The position numbers and the translations under genes are program-made. 64,000 nucleotides of DNA, taken from contig NZ_JAHBBJ010000002.1 of NCBI RefSeq assembly GCF_019331675.1, positions 1 to 64,000 of the forward strand, read 5' to 3'. The stretch comes from Bifidobacterium miconisargentati. Its GTDB lineage: Bacteria > Actinomycetota > Actinomycetes > Actinomycetales > Bifidobacteriaceae. The notes beneath the pieces were generated by a model. It was not told the DNA's origin. It did no database searches and saw only the letters and a list, made by a program, of their open reading frames with translations. Below, one piece after another: positions 41,087-49,894 of this stretch. Each line of letters starts with the position of its first letter. Position 1 is the stretch's first letter.

Positions 41087-42370
41087 ATGAAGTTCAAGTC
41101 CGTAGCTGCAGCCGTCCTGGCCATGGCCACCTGCGTGAGCATGGCCGCCTGCGGAAGCAGCGGCAACACCAACGCCGACGGCAAGGTCGAGATTACCATG
41201 TGGCACAACTCCACCACCGGTGACGGCAAGGCTTACTGGGAGGCCGCGGCCAAGGCCTTCGAGAAGGAAAACCCGAACGTCGAGATCAAGATCGAGGCCA
41301 TCCAGAACGAGGACATGGACGGCAAGCTGCAGACCGCCCTTCAGGATCCGGATTCCGCCCCCGACATCTTCATGGCCCGTGGCGGCCAGAAGCTGCGCGA
41401 CGTGGTCGAGGCCGGACAGGCCATGGACCTGACCGACAAGGTCTCCGATACCGTCAAGACCCAGCTGAAGACCGCCGAGGCCACCGGCACCATCGACGGC
41501 AAGATCTACAGCGTCCAGCAGTCCGTGCTCCCCGGCGGCATCTGGTACTCCAAGGACCTGTTCGAGAAGGCCGGCATCACCGAGACCCCGAAGACCTGGG
41601 ACGAGTTCAAGACCGTGGTGCAGAAGCTCAAGGACGCCGGCATCACGCCGATCGCCGTCGGCGGCAAGGACGCATGGCCGGCCGCCCACTGGTGGTACTG
41701 GTTCGCCCTGCGCGAGTGCTCCTCCGACACCTTCGAGAAGGCCCAGGCGGACAAGGACTTCAGCGATTCCTGCTGGACCCGCACCGGTGACGACGTGCAG
41801 AGCCTGCTCGACCTCGACGCCTTCAACGACGGCTTCCTGACCACCCCGGCACAGCAGGGCGCAAGCTCCTCCGCCGGCCTGCTCGCCAACCACATGGCCG
41901 CCATGGAGCTGATGGGCGGCTGGGAGCCCGGCGTGATCAAGGACCTCACCCCGGACAAGCAGGAGATGGCCGACCTCGGCTACTTCGCCTTCCCGACCAT
42001 GGACACCGGCAAGGGCGATCCGACCGCCATCATGGGTGGCTCCGACGGCATGGCCGTGGGCGCCTGGGCTCCGGACGAGGCTGTGGACTTCCTCAACTTC
42101 GTCTCCGAGAAGGAGTGGCAGGAGAAGTACGCCACCGCCTTCTCCACCATCCCGGCCAACAAGGAAGCCCAGGATGCCGTGACCAACGACGCCCTGAAGC
42201 AGGTGCTGTCCGTCTACAACGAGGCATCCTCCGTCTCCATGTGGCTTGACACCGTGTTCGGCCAGAACATCGGCAACGCGCTCAACGAGGGCGTGGTCAA
42301 CATGATGGCCGGCAAGGGCACCGCCGACGACATCGTCAAGGGTGTCGAAAGCGCCGCCGCCAAGGGCTGA
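41087..42370 (+). CDS. ABC sugar importer, solute-binding lipoprotein (family 1)
   Basis: 427 aa. Lipoprotein signal MKFKSVAAAVLAMATCVSMA with lipobox cysteine C22, then a Ser/Asn-rich linker and a CUT1-type binding domain (VEITMWHNSTTGDGKAYWEA, NPNVEIKIEAIQNEDMDGKL, MARGGQKLRDVVEAG). It should capture oligosaccharides outside the membrane for the two permeases downstream. Xylo- or arabinoxylo-oligosaccharides are inferred from the GH43/GH120 genes of the locus. AAAAAGGAG (41072-41080) lies 6 nt before ATG 41087. Confidence 0.92.
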   Translation: MKFKSVAAAVLAMATCVSMAACGSSGNTNADGKVEITMWHNSTTGDGKAYWEAAAKAFEKENPNVEIKIEAIQNEDMDGKLQTALQDPDSAPDIFMARGGQKLRDVVEAGQAMDLTDKVSDTVKTQLKTAEATGTIDGKIYSVQQSVLPGGIWYSKDLFEKAGITETPKTWDEFKTVVQKLKDAGITPIAVGGKDAWPAAHWWYWFALRECSSDTFEKAQADKDFSDSCWTRTGDDVQSLLDLDAFNDGFLTTPAQQGASSSAGLLANHMAAMELMGGWEPGVIKDLTPDKQEMADLGYFAFPTMDTGKGDPTAIMGGSDGMAVGAWAPDEAVDFLNFVSEKEWQEKYATAFSTIPANKEAQDAVTNDALKQVLSVYNEASSVSMWLDTVFGQNIGNALNEGVVNMMAGKGTADDIVKGVESAAAKG

Positions 42371-42395
42371 GAGATCAACCTGACGCACTGTCCAA

Positions 42396-42438
42396 GGGCC
42401 GTGGTGTCCGCCAAGGAGCGCCACCACGGCCCGTCTTT
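42396..42438 (+). terminator. Attenuating hairpin between binding-protein and permease genes
   Basis: GGGCCGTGGTG (42396-42406) pairs with CACCACGGCCC (42422-42432), then GTCTTTTC. A partial terminator here would give more binding protein than permease, as is common in ABC operons. Confidence 0.65.
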
Positions 42439-42465
42439 TCCCAAGGTATAAGGAAGGTCTCACTC

Positions 42466-43518
42466 ATGTCAGCATCAGCGGGCGCAGCAATCAAGCGCCG
42501 CCAGTCGGTCCTGACCGACAAGGCTCGCAAACGCATCGAAATCGCCATTCTTTCGCTTCCGGCCCTCATCATGTTCCTCGGCTTCGTGATCCTGCCGGTG
42601 TTCATGGCCGGATACTACGGATTCTTCAAGTGGAAGGGCTACGGCAAGCCGACCGTCAACGGCCAGTTCATCGGCTTCGAAAACTACAAGATCATCCTGA
42701 CCGACCCCAACTTCCAGGAAGCCCTGGGCCACACGCTGTTCGTGGTGGTCGCCTCCCTGATCATCCAGGGCCCGCTCGCCATTCTCTTCGCACTGCTGCT
42801 CAATCAGAAGTTCAAGGGCCGCGCCCTGATTCGTACCCTCATCTTCGTGCCGTACGTGGTGTCCGAGGTCATCGTGGGTACCGGTTGGAGCCTGATCCTC
42901 CAGACCACCGGTGCGTTGAACGCCATCCTCAAGAAGATGGGATTGGCCGGAGCCGATTGGATCTCCGACCCGAAGATCGCCATCTGGACGTTGATGTTCA
43001 TCATCTCGTGGAAGTACATCGGCTTCGCCGTCATCCTGATGATCGCCGGCATGCAGTCGATCCCCGAGGACCTGTATGAGGCCGCCCGCGTGGACGGCGC
43101 CGGATTCTGGCGCCAGCAGTGGAGCATCACCCTGCCGCTGCTCGGACCCACCATCCGCATCTGGGCGTTCATGTCCATCATCGGTTCGCTCCAGCTCTTC
43201 GATCTGGTGTACATCATCTGGGGCCAGTACGTCTCGTCCACCGCCGGCACCTCCACGATGGCCACCTACATGGTCCGCGAAGGCCGACTCGCCAACAACT
43301 ACGGTTATGGTTCCGCAGTGGCCGTGGTGATCTTCATCATCTCCCTGGTCATCGCCCTGACCTATCAGAAGTTCGTGCTCAACCGCGACCTCGAAGGCGC
43401 TCTCACCGACGAGAAGGACGCCAAGCGCCGCGCCAAGCGTGCCGCGAAGGAAGCGGCCAAGCGTGCCAAGGCCAATGGTGGTTCCGTGGCAGTTGCAAAT
43501 GAGGTGATTTCACAATGA
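42466..43518 (+). CDS. ABC sugar importer permease, MalF/LacF type
   Basis: 350 aa, six predicted membrane helices after a basic N-terminus. The cytoplasmic coupling (EAA) loop is EAARVDGAGFWRQQWSITLP. The C-terminal 40 residues are highly charged (KDAKRRAKRAAKEAAKRAK), longer than in most homologues. It forms the translocation channel with the next gene, whose ATG overlaps its stop by 4 bp. AAGGAAGG-type ribosome site at 42451-42456. Confidence 0.92.
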   Translation: MSASAGAAIKRRQSVLTDKARKRIEIAILSLPALIMFLGFVILPVFMAGYYGFFKWKGYGKPTVNGQFIGFENYKIILTDPNFQEALGHTLFVVVASLIIQGPLAILFALLLNQKFKGRALIRTLIFVPYVVSEVIVGTGWSLILQTTGALNAILKKMGLAGADWISDPKIAIWTLMFIISWKYIGFAVILMIAGMQSIPEDLYEAARVDGAGFWRQQWSITLPLLGPTIRIWAFMSIIGSLQLFDLVYIIWGQYVSSTAGTSTMATYMVREGRLANNYGYGSAVAVVIFIISLVIALTYQKFVLNRDLEGALTDEKDAKRRAKRAAKEAAKRAKANGGSVAVANEVISQ

Positions 43519-44411
43519 CAACCGCAGTTTCCCAGCCTGCACACAAGACCGGCAGGAAGAACTATGACCCGTACGCGCTGAGGAAGTCCTCCAAGACCCC
43601 GTGGGGCAATCCCGTGGTCTACTTCTTCTCGCTGCTGCTGGTGGCGCTGTGCGTCGGCCCGGTGCTCTACATCATCATCGGCGGCTTCCGTACCAACTCG
43701 CAGATCACCCGCGATCCGGCCGGCTGGCCGAACCCGTGGAACTTCGAGAACTACAAGACGGTGTTCACCTCGAACATCTTCTGGTCCGAGCTGGTCAACT
43801 CGCTCATCGTCTCCATCGGCACGATGGTCGGCGTGGTGGTACTGGCCCTCATGGTGAGCTTCGTGATCGCCCGCTACGAGTTCAAGCTCAACAAGTTCCT
43901 GTACTCGCTGTTCGCGGCCGGCATGATGTTCCCGATCACCGTCGCCATCACCCCGCTGTACCTGCTGCTGCGCAACCTGCATCTCATCAACTCGCATCTG
44001 GGCATCATCCTGCCGCAGATAGCGTTCGGCCTGCCGCAGGCCATCATCATCCTGGTGCCGTTCCTGAAGTCCATCCCCAAGGAACTGGAGGAGGCCGCCG
44101 AGCTTGACGGTTGCTCCCGCATCGGCTTCTTCGGCCGCATGGTCTTGCCGCTGAGCTGGCCGGGCGTGGCCACCGTCGGCATCCTGACCTTCGTCAGCAG
44201 CTGGAACGCCTACATGCTGCCCCTGTTCCTGCTCAACGATTCGAGCAAGTACACGCTGCCGCTCGGCGTCCAGATGTTCAGCTCGCAGCACTCCGTCGAT
44301 ACGGCCCAGGTGCTGGCCTTCACCTCGCTCTCGATGATTCCGGCCTTGCTGTGCTTCACCATCTTCCAGAAGAAGATCGTGGGCGGCCTGACCGGCGCCG
44401 TCAAGGGCTGA
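43515..44411 (+). CDS. ABC sugar importer permease, MalG/LacG type
   Basis: 298 aa, six helices, coupling loop EAAELDGCSRIGFFGRMVLP. It overlaps the preceding permease gene by 4 bp (ATGA), so translation is coupled. No ATPase gene follows; bifidobacterial CUT1 importers usually borrow a shared MsiK-type ATPase encoded elsewhere. Confidence 0.92.
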   Translation: MTTAVSQPAHKTGRKNYDPYALRKSSKTPWGNPVVYFFSLLLVALCVGPVLYIIIGGFRTNSQITRDPAGWPNPWNFENYKTVFTSNIFWSELVNSLIVSIGTMVGVVVLALMVSFVIARYEFKLNKFLYSLFAAGMMFPITVAITPLYLLLRNLHLINSHLGIILPQIAFGLPQAIIILVPFLKSIPKELEEAAELDGCSRIGFFGRMVLPLSWPGVATVGILTFVSSWNAYMLPLFLLNDSSKYTLPLGVQMFSSQHSVDTAQVLAFTSLSMIPALLCFTIFQKKIVGGLTGAVKG

Positions 44412-44590
44412 GCAAGGCGCCGCCAACCGCGAGCAAGGCACGATAGGCCCAGTGCCGGGCCTCAAACCGGCACATCCCATACCCGTACCGTGGGAAGGAC
44501 GATCGGTCTTTCTTCCGAGCCGATTCCTTTCATCCTCCTCCTTCCCTGGCCCTTCCCACGGCACCCATTCTTTTCAATGAGGAGAAGAAC

Positions 44591-46210
44591 ATGCAAATCT
44601 CCAACCCCGTACTCCCCGGTTTCAACGCCGATCCCTCGATGATCCGCGTCGGCGATACCTACTACATCGCCAACTCCACCTTCGACTGGTGGCCCGGCGT
44701 GCGCCTGCACGAATCCAAGGACATGGTCCACTGGAACCTGCTGCCCGGCCCGCTCAACCGCGTCTCCCAGCTGGACATGAAGGGCAACCCCTCCGGCGGC
44801 GGCATCTGGGCTCCCGACCTGTCCTACGCGGACGGCAAATTCTGGCTCATCTACACGGACGTGAAGATCGTCAACGGCGCGTTCAAGGACTGCGCGAACT
44901 ACCTCGTCACCGCCGAGGACATCCATGGCCCCTGGAGCGAGCCGATCCGCGTCAACGGCGTGGGCTTCGACGCCAGCCTCTTCCATGACAACGACGGCCG
45001 CAAGTACCTGGTCCAGCAGACCTGGGACTTCCGCGAATACCACCATCAGTTCGATGGCATCACCCTGACCGAATTCGACACCGAAACCATGCACCTGAAG
45101 CCGGAAACGGCACGCACCATCTGGCGCGGCACGGACGTGAAGCTGGTGGAGGGCCCGCACCTGTACAAGATCAACGGCTGGTACTACCTGTTCTGCGCCG
45201 AAGGCGGCACCCAGTACGAGCACCAGGAATCCGTGGCCCGCTCGCGCACGCTGGACGCCGAATCCTTCGAAGGCGACCCGCACAACCCGTTCATCTCCAA
45301 CTTCGACACCCCGGACACCTACCTGCAGAAGCAGGGTCATGGCGCGCTGGTGGAGACGCCCGGCGGCGAATGGTATTACGCCTCCCTGTGCGGCCGCCCG
45401 TGGCGTCACGAGACCGAACCGGCCCACGGCGTGCGCGGCTGGTGCACGCTCGGCCGCGAGACCTCCATCCAGAAGGTCGAATGGGATGAGGACGGCTGGC
45501 CGTACGTGGTAGGCGGCCACGGCGGCGAACGCTACGTCGAGGCCCCGAAGGACGCCATCGCGACCGAGGCGCCGACGGACCACTCCCAGCACGACGAATT
45601 CGACTCGGACACGCTGGACCTCAACTGGAACACCCTGCGCGTGCCGTTCACCGAAGCCATGGGCCATGTGGGCGGCGGCTCGCTGACCCTGCGCGGCCAA
45701 GGTTCGCTCTCCAACCTGTTCGAACTCTCGCTGGTCGGCCGCCGTTGGCAGGCCTTCGACTTCGACGCCGAAACCAAGGTGACCTTCAATCCGGACAACT
45801 ACATGCAGATGGCCGGCCTCACCAACTTCTACAACCACCTGTGCTGGTCGTGGGCCTTCGTCACCTGGGACGAGAAACGCGGCAAGCGCGTCATCGAGGT
45901 GGCCCAGAACGACTTCGACACGTATACCTCGTTCCTCAAGGACAAGGCCATCGAAGTGCCGGACGGGGTCGAATCCGTGTGGTTGCGCACCAAGGTCCGC
46001 ACCGGCACCTACGGCTACGAGTACTCGTTCGACGGCGAGACCTGGCATGAGATTCCGGTCGTGCTGGACGCCGCCGTACTCTCCGACGACCACGTGGCCC
46101 GCAACTACGGCGGCTTCTTCACCGGAGCGTTCGTGGGACTGGCCGCCGTTGACCTGTCCGGCTACGGCAAGGAAGCGGTGTTCGACCACTTCGATTACCG
46201 GGAACTGTAG
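44591..46210 (+). CDS. GH43 beta-xylosidase (XynB-type, with C-terminal beta-sandwich)
   Basis: 539 aa, no signal peptide, so cytoplasmic. The five-blade propeller has base D14 (FNADPSM), pKa-setting D127 (GFDASLF) and acid E187 (VEGPHLY), nearly the numbering of the characterised Selenomonas beta-xylosidase (D14, D127, E186). Residues about 335-539 form the GH43 C2 beta-sandwich domain. It releases xylose from the non-reducing end of xylo-oligosaccharides brought in by the importer. A GAGGAGAAG ribosome site lies upstream. Part of the importer transcription unit or started within the 180-bp gap. Confidence 0.93.
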   Translation: MQISNPVLPGFNADPSMIRVGDTYYIANSTFDWWPGVRLHESKDMVHWNLLPGPLNRVSQLDMKGNPSGGGIWAPDLSYADGKFWLIYTDVKIVNGAFKDCANYLVTAEDIHGPWSEPIRVNGVGFDASLFHDNDGRKYLVQQTWDFREYHHQFDGITLTEFDTETMHLKPETARTIWRGTDVKLVEGPHLYKINGWYYLFCAEGGTQYEHQESVARSRTLDAESFEGDPHNPFISNFDTPDTYLQKQGHGALVETPGGEWYYASLCGRPWRHETEPAHGVRGWCTLGRETSIQKVEWDEDGWPYVVGGHGGERYVEAPKDAIATEAPTDHSQHDEFDSDTLDLNWNTLRVPFTEAMGHVGGGSLTLRGQGSLSNLFELSLVGRRWQAFDFDAETKVTFNPDNYMQMAGLTNFYNHLCWSWAFVTWDEKRGKRVIEVAQNDFDTYTSFLKDKAIEVPDGVESVWLRTKVRTGTYGYEYSFDGETWHEIPVVLDAAVLSDDHVARNYGGFFTGAFVGLAAVDLSGYGKEAVFDHFDYREL

Positions 46211-46287
46211 CGGATGATCATGATGCGGTGCGCGGCTTCTCGCAGAACGGCGGGAGCCGCGCACTTCGTCGAGCAGGGGAGAAGGCG

Positions 46288-47172
46288 ATGATTATGGAGC
46301 CATCCGTCGAGGTCCTCAGCAGTGATTCCCGGTTCACCGGTGAAATCGACTGCACCGCCGCCGTGCCGTATCATCCCGGCAAACCCGGTCTCACCATGGA
46401 CGTGATCGGGCCGATGCTCACCAGCGTGCAGGGCGGCACTCTGCCGGCGGTGCTGTTCATACAGGGCAGTGGCTGGACCACACCCAACAGGATGTATGCG
46501 GTGCCGCGGCTGCTGAAACTGGTCGCGCGGGGTTTCGTGGTCGCCACGGTGGGGCACACCGACAGCCAGGGCGGCCGGCATCCGTTCCCCGAATATCTGT
46601 GCGACGTCAAATCCGCATTGCGGTATCTCAGGCTGCACGCCGAACGGTTCCACATCGACCCCGAACGCATTGGTATCTGGGGTACGTCGTCCGGTGCCAA
46701 CACCGCGCTGCTGATGGGCATGACGCAAGGCGATGCGCGCTATGACGACGGCAGCAACGCCGGCGCCTCGGACGCCGTGGATTACGTGGTGTCCTGCTTC
46801 GCGCCTACCGACGCCTTCGGACTGCTGAACGGCGAGGAACCCGACGCCAACCCGGACATCATCGACTGCGTGGCATGCGTCGCCGGTGCGGCGAATGCGG
46901 ATGGAGTCGATGACGATACGAGGCGAAGGGCCTATGCGATGAGCCCATACCGCATCGTGACGCCGGACACCGACTGTCCTCCCGCGCTGCTGCTGCACGG
47001 CGACTCCGACACGTTGGTGAGCTACGCGCAGACCGAAAAACTATATCGGCGCATGGGCGAGCAGGGGCATGATGCCCGCATGATTCGCGTGGCCGGAGGC
47101 GAACATGAGGGGAATTTCTGGAGCGAACCGGTCACCGCGGCGATCATCGACTTCATCGAGGCACATGCATAG
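46288..47172 (+). CDS. Alpha/beta-hydrolase esterase (putative acetyl- or feruloyl-xylan esterase)
   Basis: 294 aa, cytoplasmic. Triad candidates: Ser in GTSSGANTALLMG, Asp in LLHGDSDTLVSY, His in VAGGEHEGNFW; oxyanion region VLFIQGSGW. Placed between two GH43 genes, it probably removes acetyl or feruloyl groups from imported arabinoxylan fragments, but the acyl group is inferred from context. ATG 46288 is chosen because AGGGGAGAAGG (46275-46285) precedes it; ATG 46294 is equally placed. It is spaced 77 bp from the upstream GH43 gene. Confidence 0.8.
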   Translation: MIMEPSVEVLSSDSRFTGEIDCTAAVPYHPGKPGLTMDVIGPMLTSVQGGTLPAVLFIQGSGWTTPNRMYAVPRLLKLVARGFVVATVGHTDSQGGRHPFPEYLCDVKSALRYLRLHAERFHIDPERIGIWGTSSGANTALLMGMTQGDARYDDGSNAGASDAVDYVVSCFAPTDAFGLLNGEEPDANPDIIDCVACVAGAANADGVDDDTRRRAYAMSPYRIVTPDTDCPPALLLHGDSDTLVSYAQTEKLYRRMGEQGHDARMIRVAGGEHEGNFWSEPVTAAIIDFIEAHA

Positions 47173-47230
47173 CGGTGTGTCCATCCGATGATGGTTTTTC
47201 GCGATACGAACAGCAGGGGGAGTGATGGGC

Positions 47231-49084
47231 ATGACAGCGCCAAGCATGCGGACACAGGCATTGACCGGAGAAAAGGACGACCGTGTCTCTGCGCACGCGC
47301 GCACGGTCGCCAATCCGGTGATGCGGGGCATGTACCCGGACCCCTCGTGGATATGGGATGAGACGCGCGGCGAGATCGTGCTGGTCAATTCGTCGTTCGA
47401 ACTGGTACCGGGCTTGCCGATCCACGTCACGCGCGACCTGACGTCCTGGGAGCACATGGGCGATGCCGTGGACGCGGCGATGGCCCGCCGGCTGCTCATC
47501 GACGGTGTGGAGGACTCCGGCGGACTGTATGCGCCGACCATCCGGCGCATCCGTGGCCGGTATGCCATCGTATGCACCGTGGCCCGCGTGAATGAGGAAC
47601 GGGCGCTCGCGGCCGGTTGTGCGGCGGCGGACATCGATGACTGCCGGGCGGCCCAAGGCAACTTCGTCATCACGGCGGACACATTGGAAGGGCCGTGGCA
47701 AGGGCCCTATTGGGTGGCAGACGCGGAAGGTATCGATCCGGACATCTTCGAGGACACCGATGGCACGGTCTGGTGGACGCAGACCCGTCCGGCCGTCAAA
47801 CCCCAGTGGGAAGGCCAGACCGAGGTCTGGGCCCAGCCCATCGACCCGTCCGACTGGACGCTGCGGGGCCACAAGACCGTGATCTGGCGCGGTTACGGAT
47901 TGGACGCGGTCTGGGCGGAAGGCCCACATCTGTACCGCATGGGCGACTGGCTGTACCTCATGACCGCGGAGGGCGGCACCAGCTTCGAACACAGCGAAAT
48001 GATGATGCGCACGTATGCACCGCAAGGATTCACGGCCGCGATCGCCGGATTCGAGCAGGGCCTCGCCGCGCGCGACGTGTGGATCGAACCGGCGCGCGAA
48101 GGCGAGCACAGCGTCGTCGGCCAATACGACCGCCTGTTCCAGGCCTGCAAACGCAATCCGATACTCACGCACCGTCACCTCGGCAATAAGAAACTCACCC
48201 AATGCGTGGGCCATGCCGACCTGCTGCGCCACCCGCAAGCCGGTTGGCTGCTCGCCTGCCTCGGCGTGCGCGAGACTCCGGGACGGGAGCCGGGCGAACT
48301 GTTCAGCTACCTGGGCCGTGAAACGTTCGTTGCGCCGGTTGCCTGGGAACGCAACCCCGTCTCCTGGAAGCTGGAGGGCGACAGTCCGGCCAAGCAGGAT
48401 GACACTGCGGATCCCGGATGGCCGGTCGTCGCCCCCGGACTGGGGCGTCTGCCTGCCGCGCTCGCCGTTTCTTTGGATGATGACGGCGCGCTGCGCTCGG
48501 TGGAATCCATCGAGGTTCCGCTGAATTGTTCGGCTGATGACGGATATGCCGAACACATCGACGAACAGGACGATCGTCTGGTCAGCGTCCGCGGCCGCGA
48601 CGGATACCGGTTCATGCGCGTGGACGCGCCGGACTATGCGGCGATGGTCCCGCCGAACCGGGAACTGATGCTGCATCAGGACTCGACGCACTACGTCACG
48701 ATGCGCGTAAAGCAGGGCGGACTGACGGCCGAAATCACCGACCGAGGCGAGACCTCGCTGCTGGATCTGGGGACGATCGAGTCGGGCGAATGGTTCGGCG
48801 CGCGACTGCATGACAATCGATTGCGATTCCTGGCCGTCCGGTCCGCCGCAGGTGCTGCGGTCCATCCTTCACTGGCGGAGACCGAGGCCGGAACGGTTGC
48901 CGATGCGGCCGATGCCTCGGACAGCGGGTCGTCCCGCGAAACCGTGCTGATGGCGCACGCCGACATATCCGGCGCCCGGACGTTGGGGGAGTGCGACGCG
49001 CGATTCCTCAGCACCGAATGGGCCGGCGGCTTCGTCGGATGCCTGGTCGGCAGCCGTACAATATCGTCGGGCGCATATAGTTAA
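47231..49084 (+). CDS. GH43-family glycosidase (arabinofuranosidase or xylosidase)
   Basis: 617 aa, no signal peptide. Base Asp in GMYPDPSWIW, pKa-setting Asp in GIDPDIFED, and acid Glu in VWAEGPHLYRMGDWLY identify clan GH-F family 43. The middle (residues about 270-350) has an additional insertion, and the C-terminal 170 residues are a beta-sandwich-like domain. Subfamily and specificity are not clear; removal of arabinose side chains or xylose is expected from context. ATG 47231 has CAGGGGGAG 9 nt upstream; GTG 47222 and ATG 47225 are alternatives. Its stop codon overlaps an XylR-type operator. Confidence 0.85.
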   Translation: MTAPSMRTQALTGEKDDRVSAHARTVANPVMRGMYPDPSWIWDETRGEIVLVNSSFELVPGLPIHVTRDLTSWEHMGDAVDAAMARRLLIDGVEDSGGLYAPTIRRIRGRYAIVCTVARVNEERALAAGCAAADIDDCRAAQGNFVITADTLEGPWQGPYWVADAEGIDPDIFEDTDGTVWWTQTRPAVKPQWEGQTEVWAQPIDPSDWTLRGHKTVIWRGYGLDAVWAEGPHLYRMGDWLYLMTAEGGTSFEHSEMMMRTYAPQGFTAAIAGFEQGLAARDVWIEPAREGEHSVVGQYDRLFQACKRNPILTHRHLGNKKLTQCVGHADLLRHPQAGWLLACLGVRETPGREPGELFSYLGRETFVAPVAWERNPVSWKLEGDSPAKQDDTADPGWPVVAPGLGRLPAALAVSLDDDGALRSVESIEVPLNCSADDGYAEHIDEQDDRLVSVRGRDGYRFMRVDAPDYAAMVPPNRELMLHQDSTHYVTMRVKQGGLTAEITDRGETSLLDLGTIESGEWFGARLHDNRLRFLAVRSAAGAAVHPSLAETEAGTVADAADASDSGSSRETVLMAHADISGARTLGECDARFLSTEWAGGFVGCLVGSRTISSGAYS

Positions 49085-49094
49085 ACCGTTGAAC
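49076..49094 (+). promoter_or_regulatory. TATAGT box and XylR-type operator before the acetyltransferase/GH120 unit
   Basis: TATAGTTAAACCGTTGAAC: a -10-like TATAGT (49076-49081) fused to GTTAAACCGTTGAAC (49080-49094). The minus-strand sequence at xylB, TATAGTTTAATCGTCTAAC, has the same layout. An alternative -10 TACAAT lies at 49057-49062. Confidence 0.6.
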
Positions 49095-49130
49095 CGATAC
49101 TTGATTCAAGCGAAATTTCGGAGGATCATC

Positions 49131-49170
49131 CCTCATTCGGCTTCGCCGACGGCTCCCGGCAGGGGAGCCA
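49131..49170. repeat. REP-like repeat, copy 9 (degenerate)
   Basis: CATTCGGCTTCGCCGAC and GGCTCCC ggc aGGGGAGCC: hairpin modules of the CTCCCCTC family, shortened. Located in the leader of the acetyltransferase gene. Confidence 0.5.
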
Positions 49171-49203
49171 GGGGAAATCACACCAATGCAAGGAGGCAAT
49201 GCA

Positions 49204-49836
49204 ATGGCCCATGATCTCGAACAATTGAAGCGTGACCACCCGGACGTGGCGAAGCTCTTCGCGGACGACTGGCTGCAATACCGCAAATCGGAAATCCTGC
49301 CGGAACTCACGCGCGAGGCCCAGTCCACATGCGACCGTATCAACCGCATCTACTTCGAGGACACCCCCGAAGCCGAGCGGCTGTTCCGCGAGCTGGTGCC
49401 GGAGGCCGGCGAAGGCGTGGACTTCCGTCCGCCGATCCGTCTGGATTACGGTCTGGGCTTGAAGATCGGCGACCGCACGTTCATCAACATGGACTTCCTC
49501 ATCGTGGGCGGCGGCCCGATCTCCATCGGCTCCGACTGCCTCATCGGCCCGCGCGTGAGCATCTACACGCCGAACCACGCCATCGAGCGCAAGCCCAGGC
49601 TTGAAGGCTGGCAGCACAACGAGGACGTGACCATTGGCAACAACGTGTGGCTCGGCGGCAACGTAGTGATCTGCCCCGGCGTCACCATCGGGGACAACAC
49701 CATCATCGGCGCGGGTGCCGTGGTCACGCACGACATCCCCGCCGACTCCATCGCCGTGGGCAACCCCTGCCATGTGATCGGCCAGGTGCCCGAGGACTGG
49801 ACGCCCGAACAGCGCGCCGCCGTGGAGGGCGCATAG
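49204..49836 (+). CDS. Sugar O-acetyltransferase, maltose/galactoside type (LbH)
   Basis: 210 aa. N-terminal helical cap (SEILPELTREAQSTCDRINR) as in LacA/Maa, then left-handed beta-helix hexapeptides (ISIGSDCLIGPRV, VTIGNNVWLGGNV, VTIGDNTIIGAGA). The catalytic His is in YTPNHAI. It transfers acetyl from acetyl-CoA to a sugar hydroxyl. In a xylan locus it may acetylate excess sugar for export, or act on xylosides; this is inference. AAGGAGG (49190-49196) sets ATG 49204. First gene of the unit with GH120. Confidence 0.88.
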   Translation: MAHDLEQLKRDHPDVAKLFADDWLQYRKSEILPELTREAQSTCDRINRIYFEDTPEAERLFRELVPEAGEGVDFRPPIRLDYGLGLKIGDRTFINMDFLIVGGGPISIGSDCLIGPRVSIYTPNHAIERKPRLEGWQHNEDVTIGNNVWLGGNVVICPGVTIGDNTIIGAGAVVTHDIPADSIAVGNPCHVIGQVPEDWTPEQRAAVEGA

Positions 49837-49894
49837 GTTTTCGCCGGCCCATCGGCACTGTCGGGTCGGCACCCATCAGCAAAGGAGCAATGCA

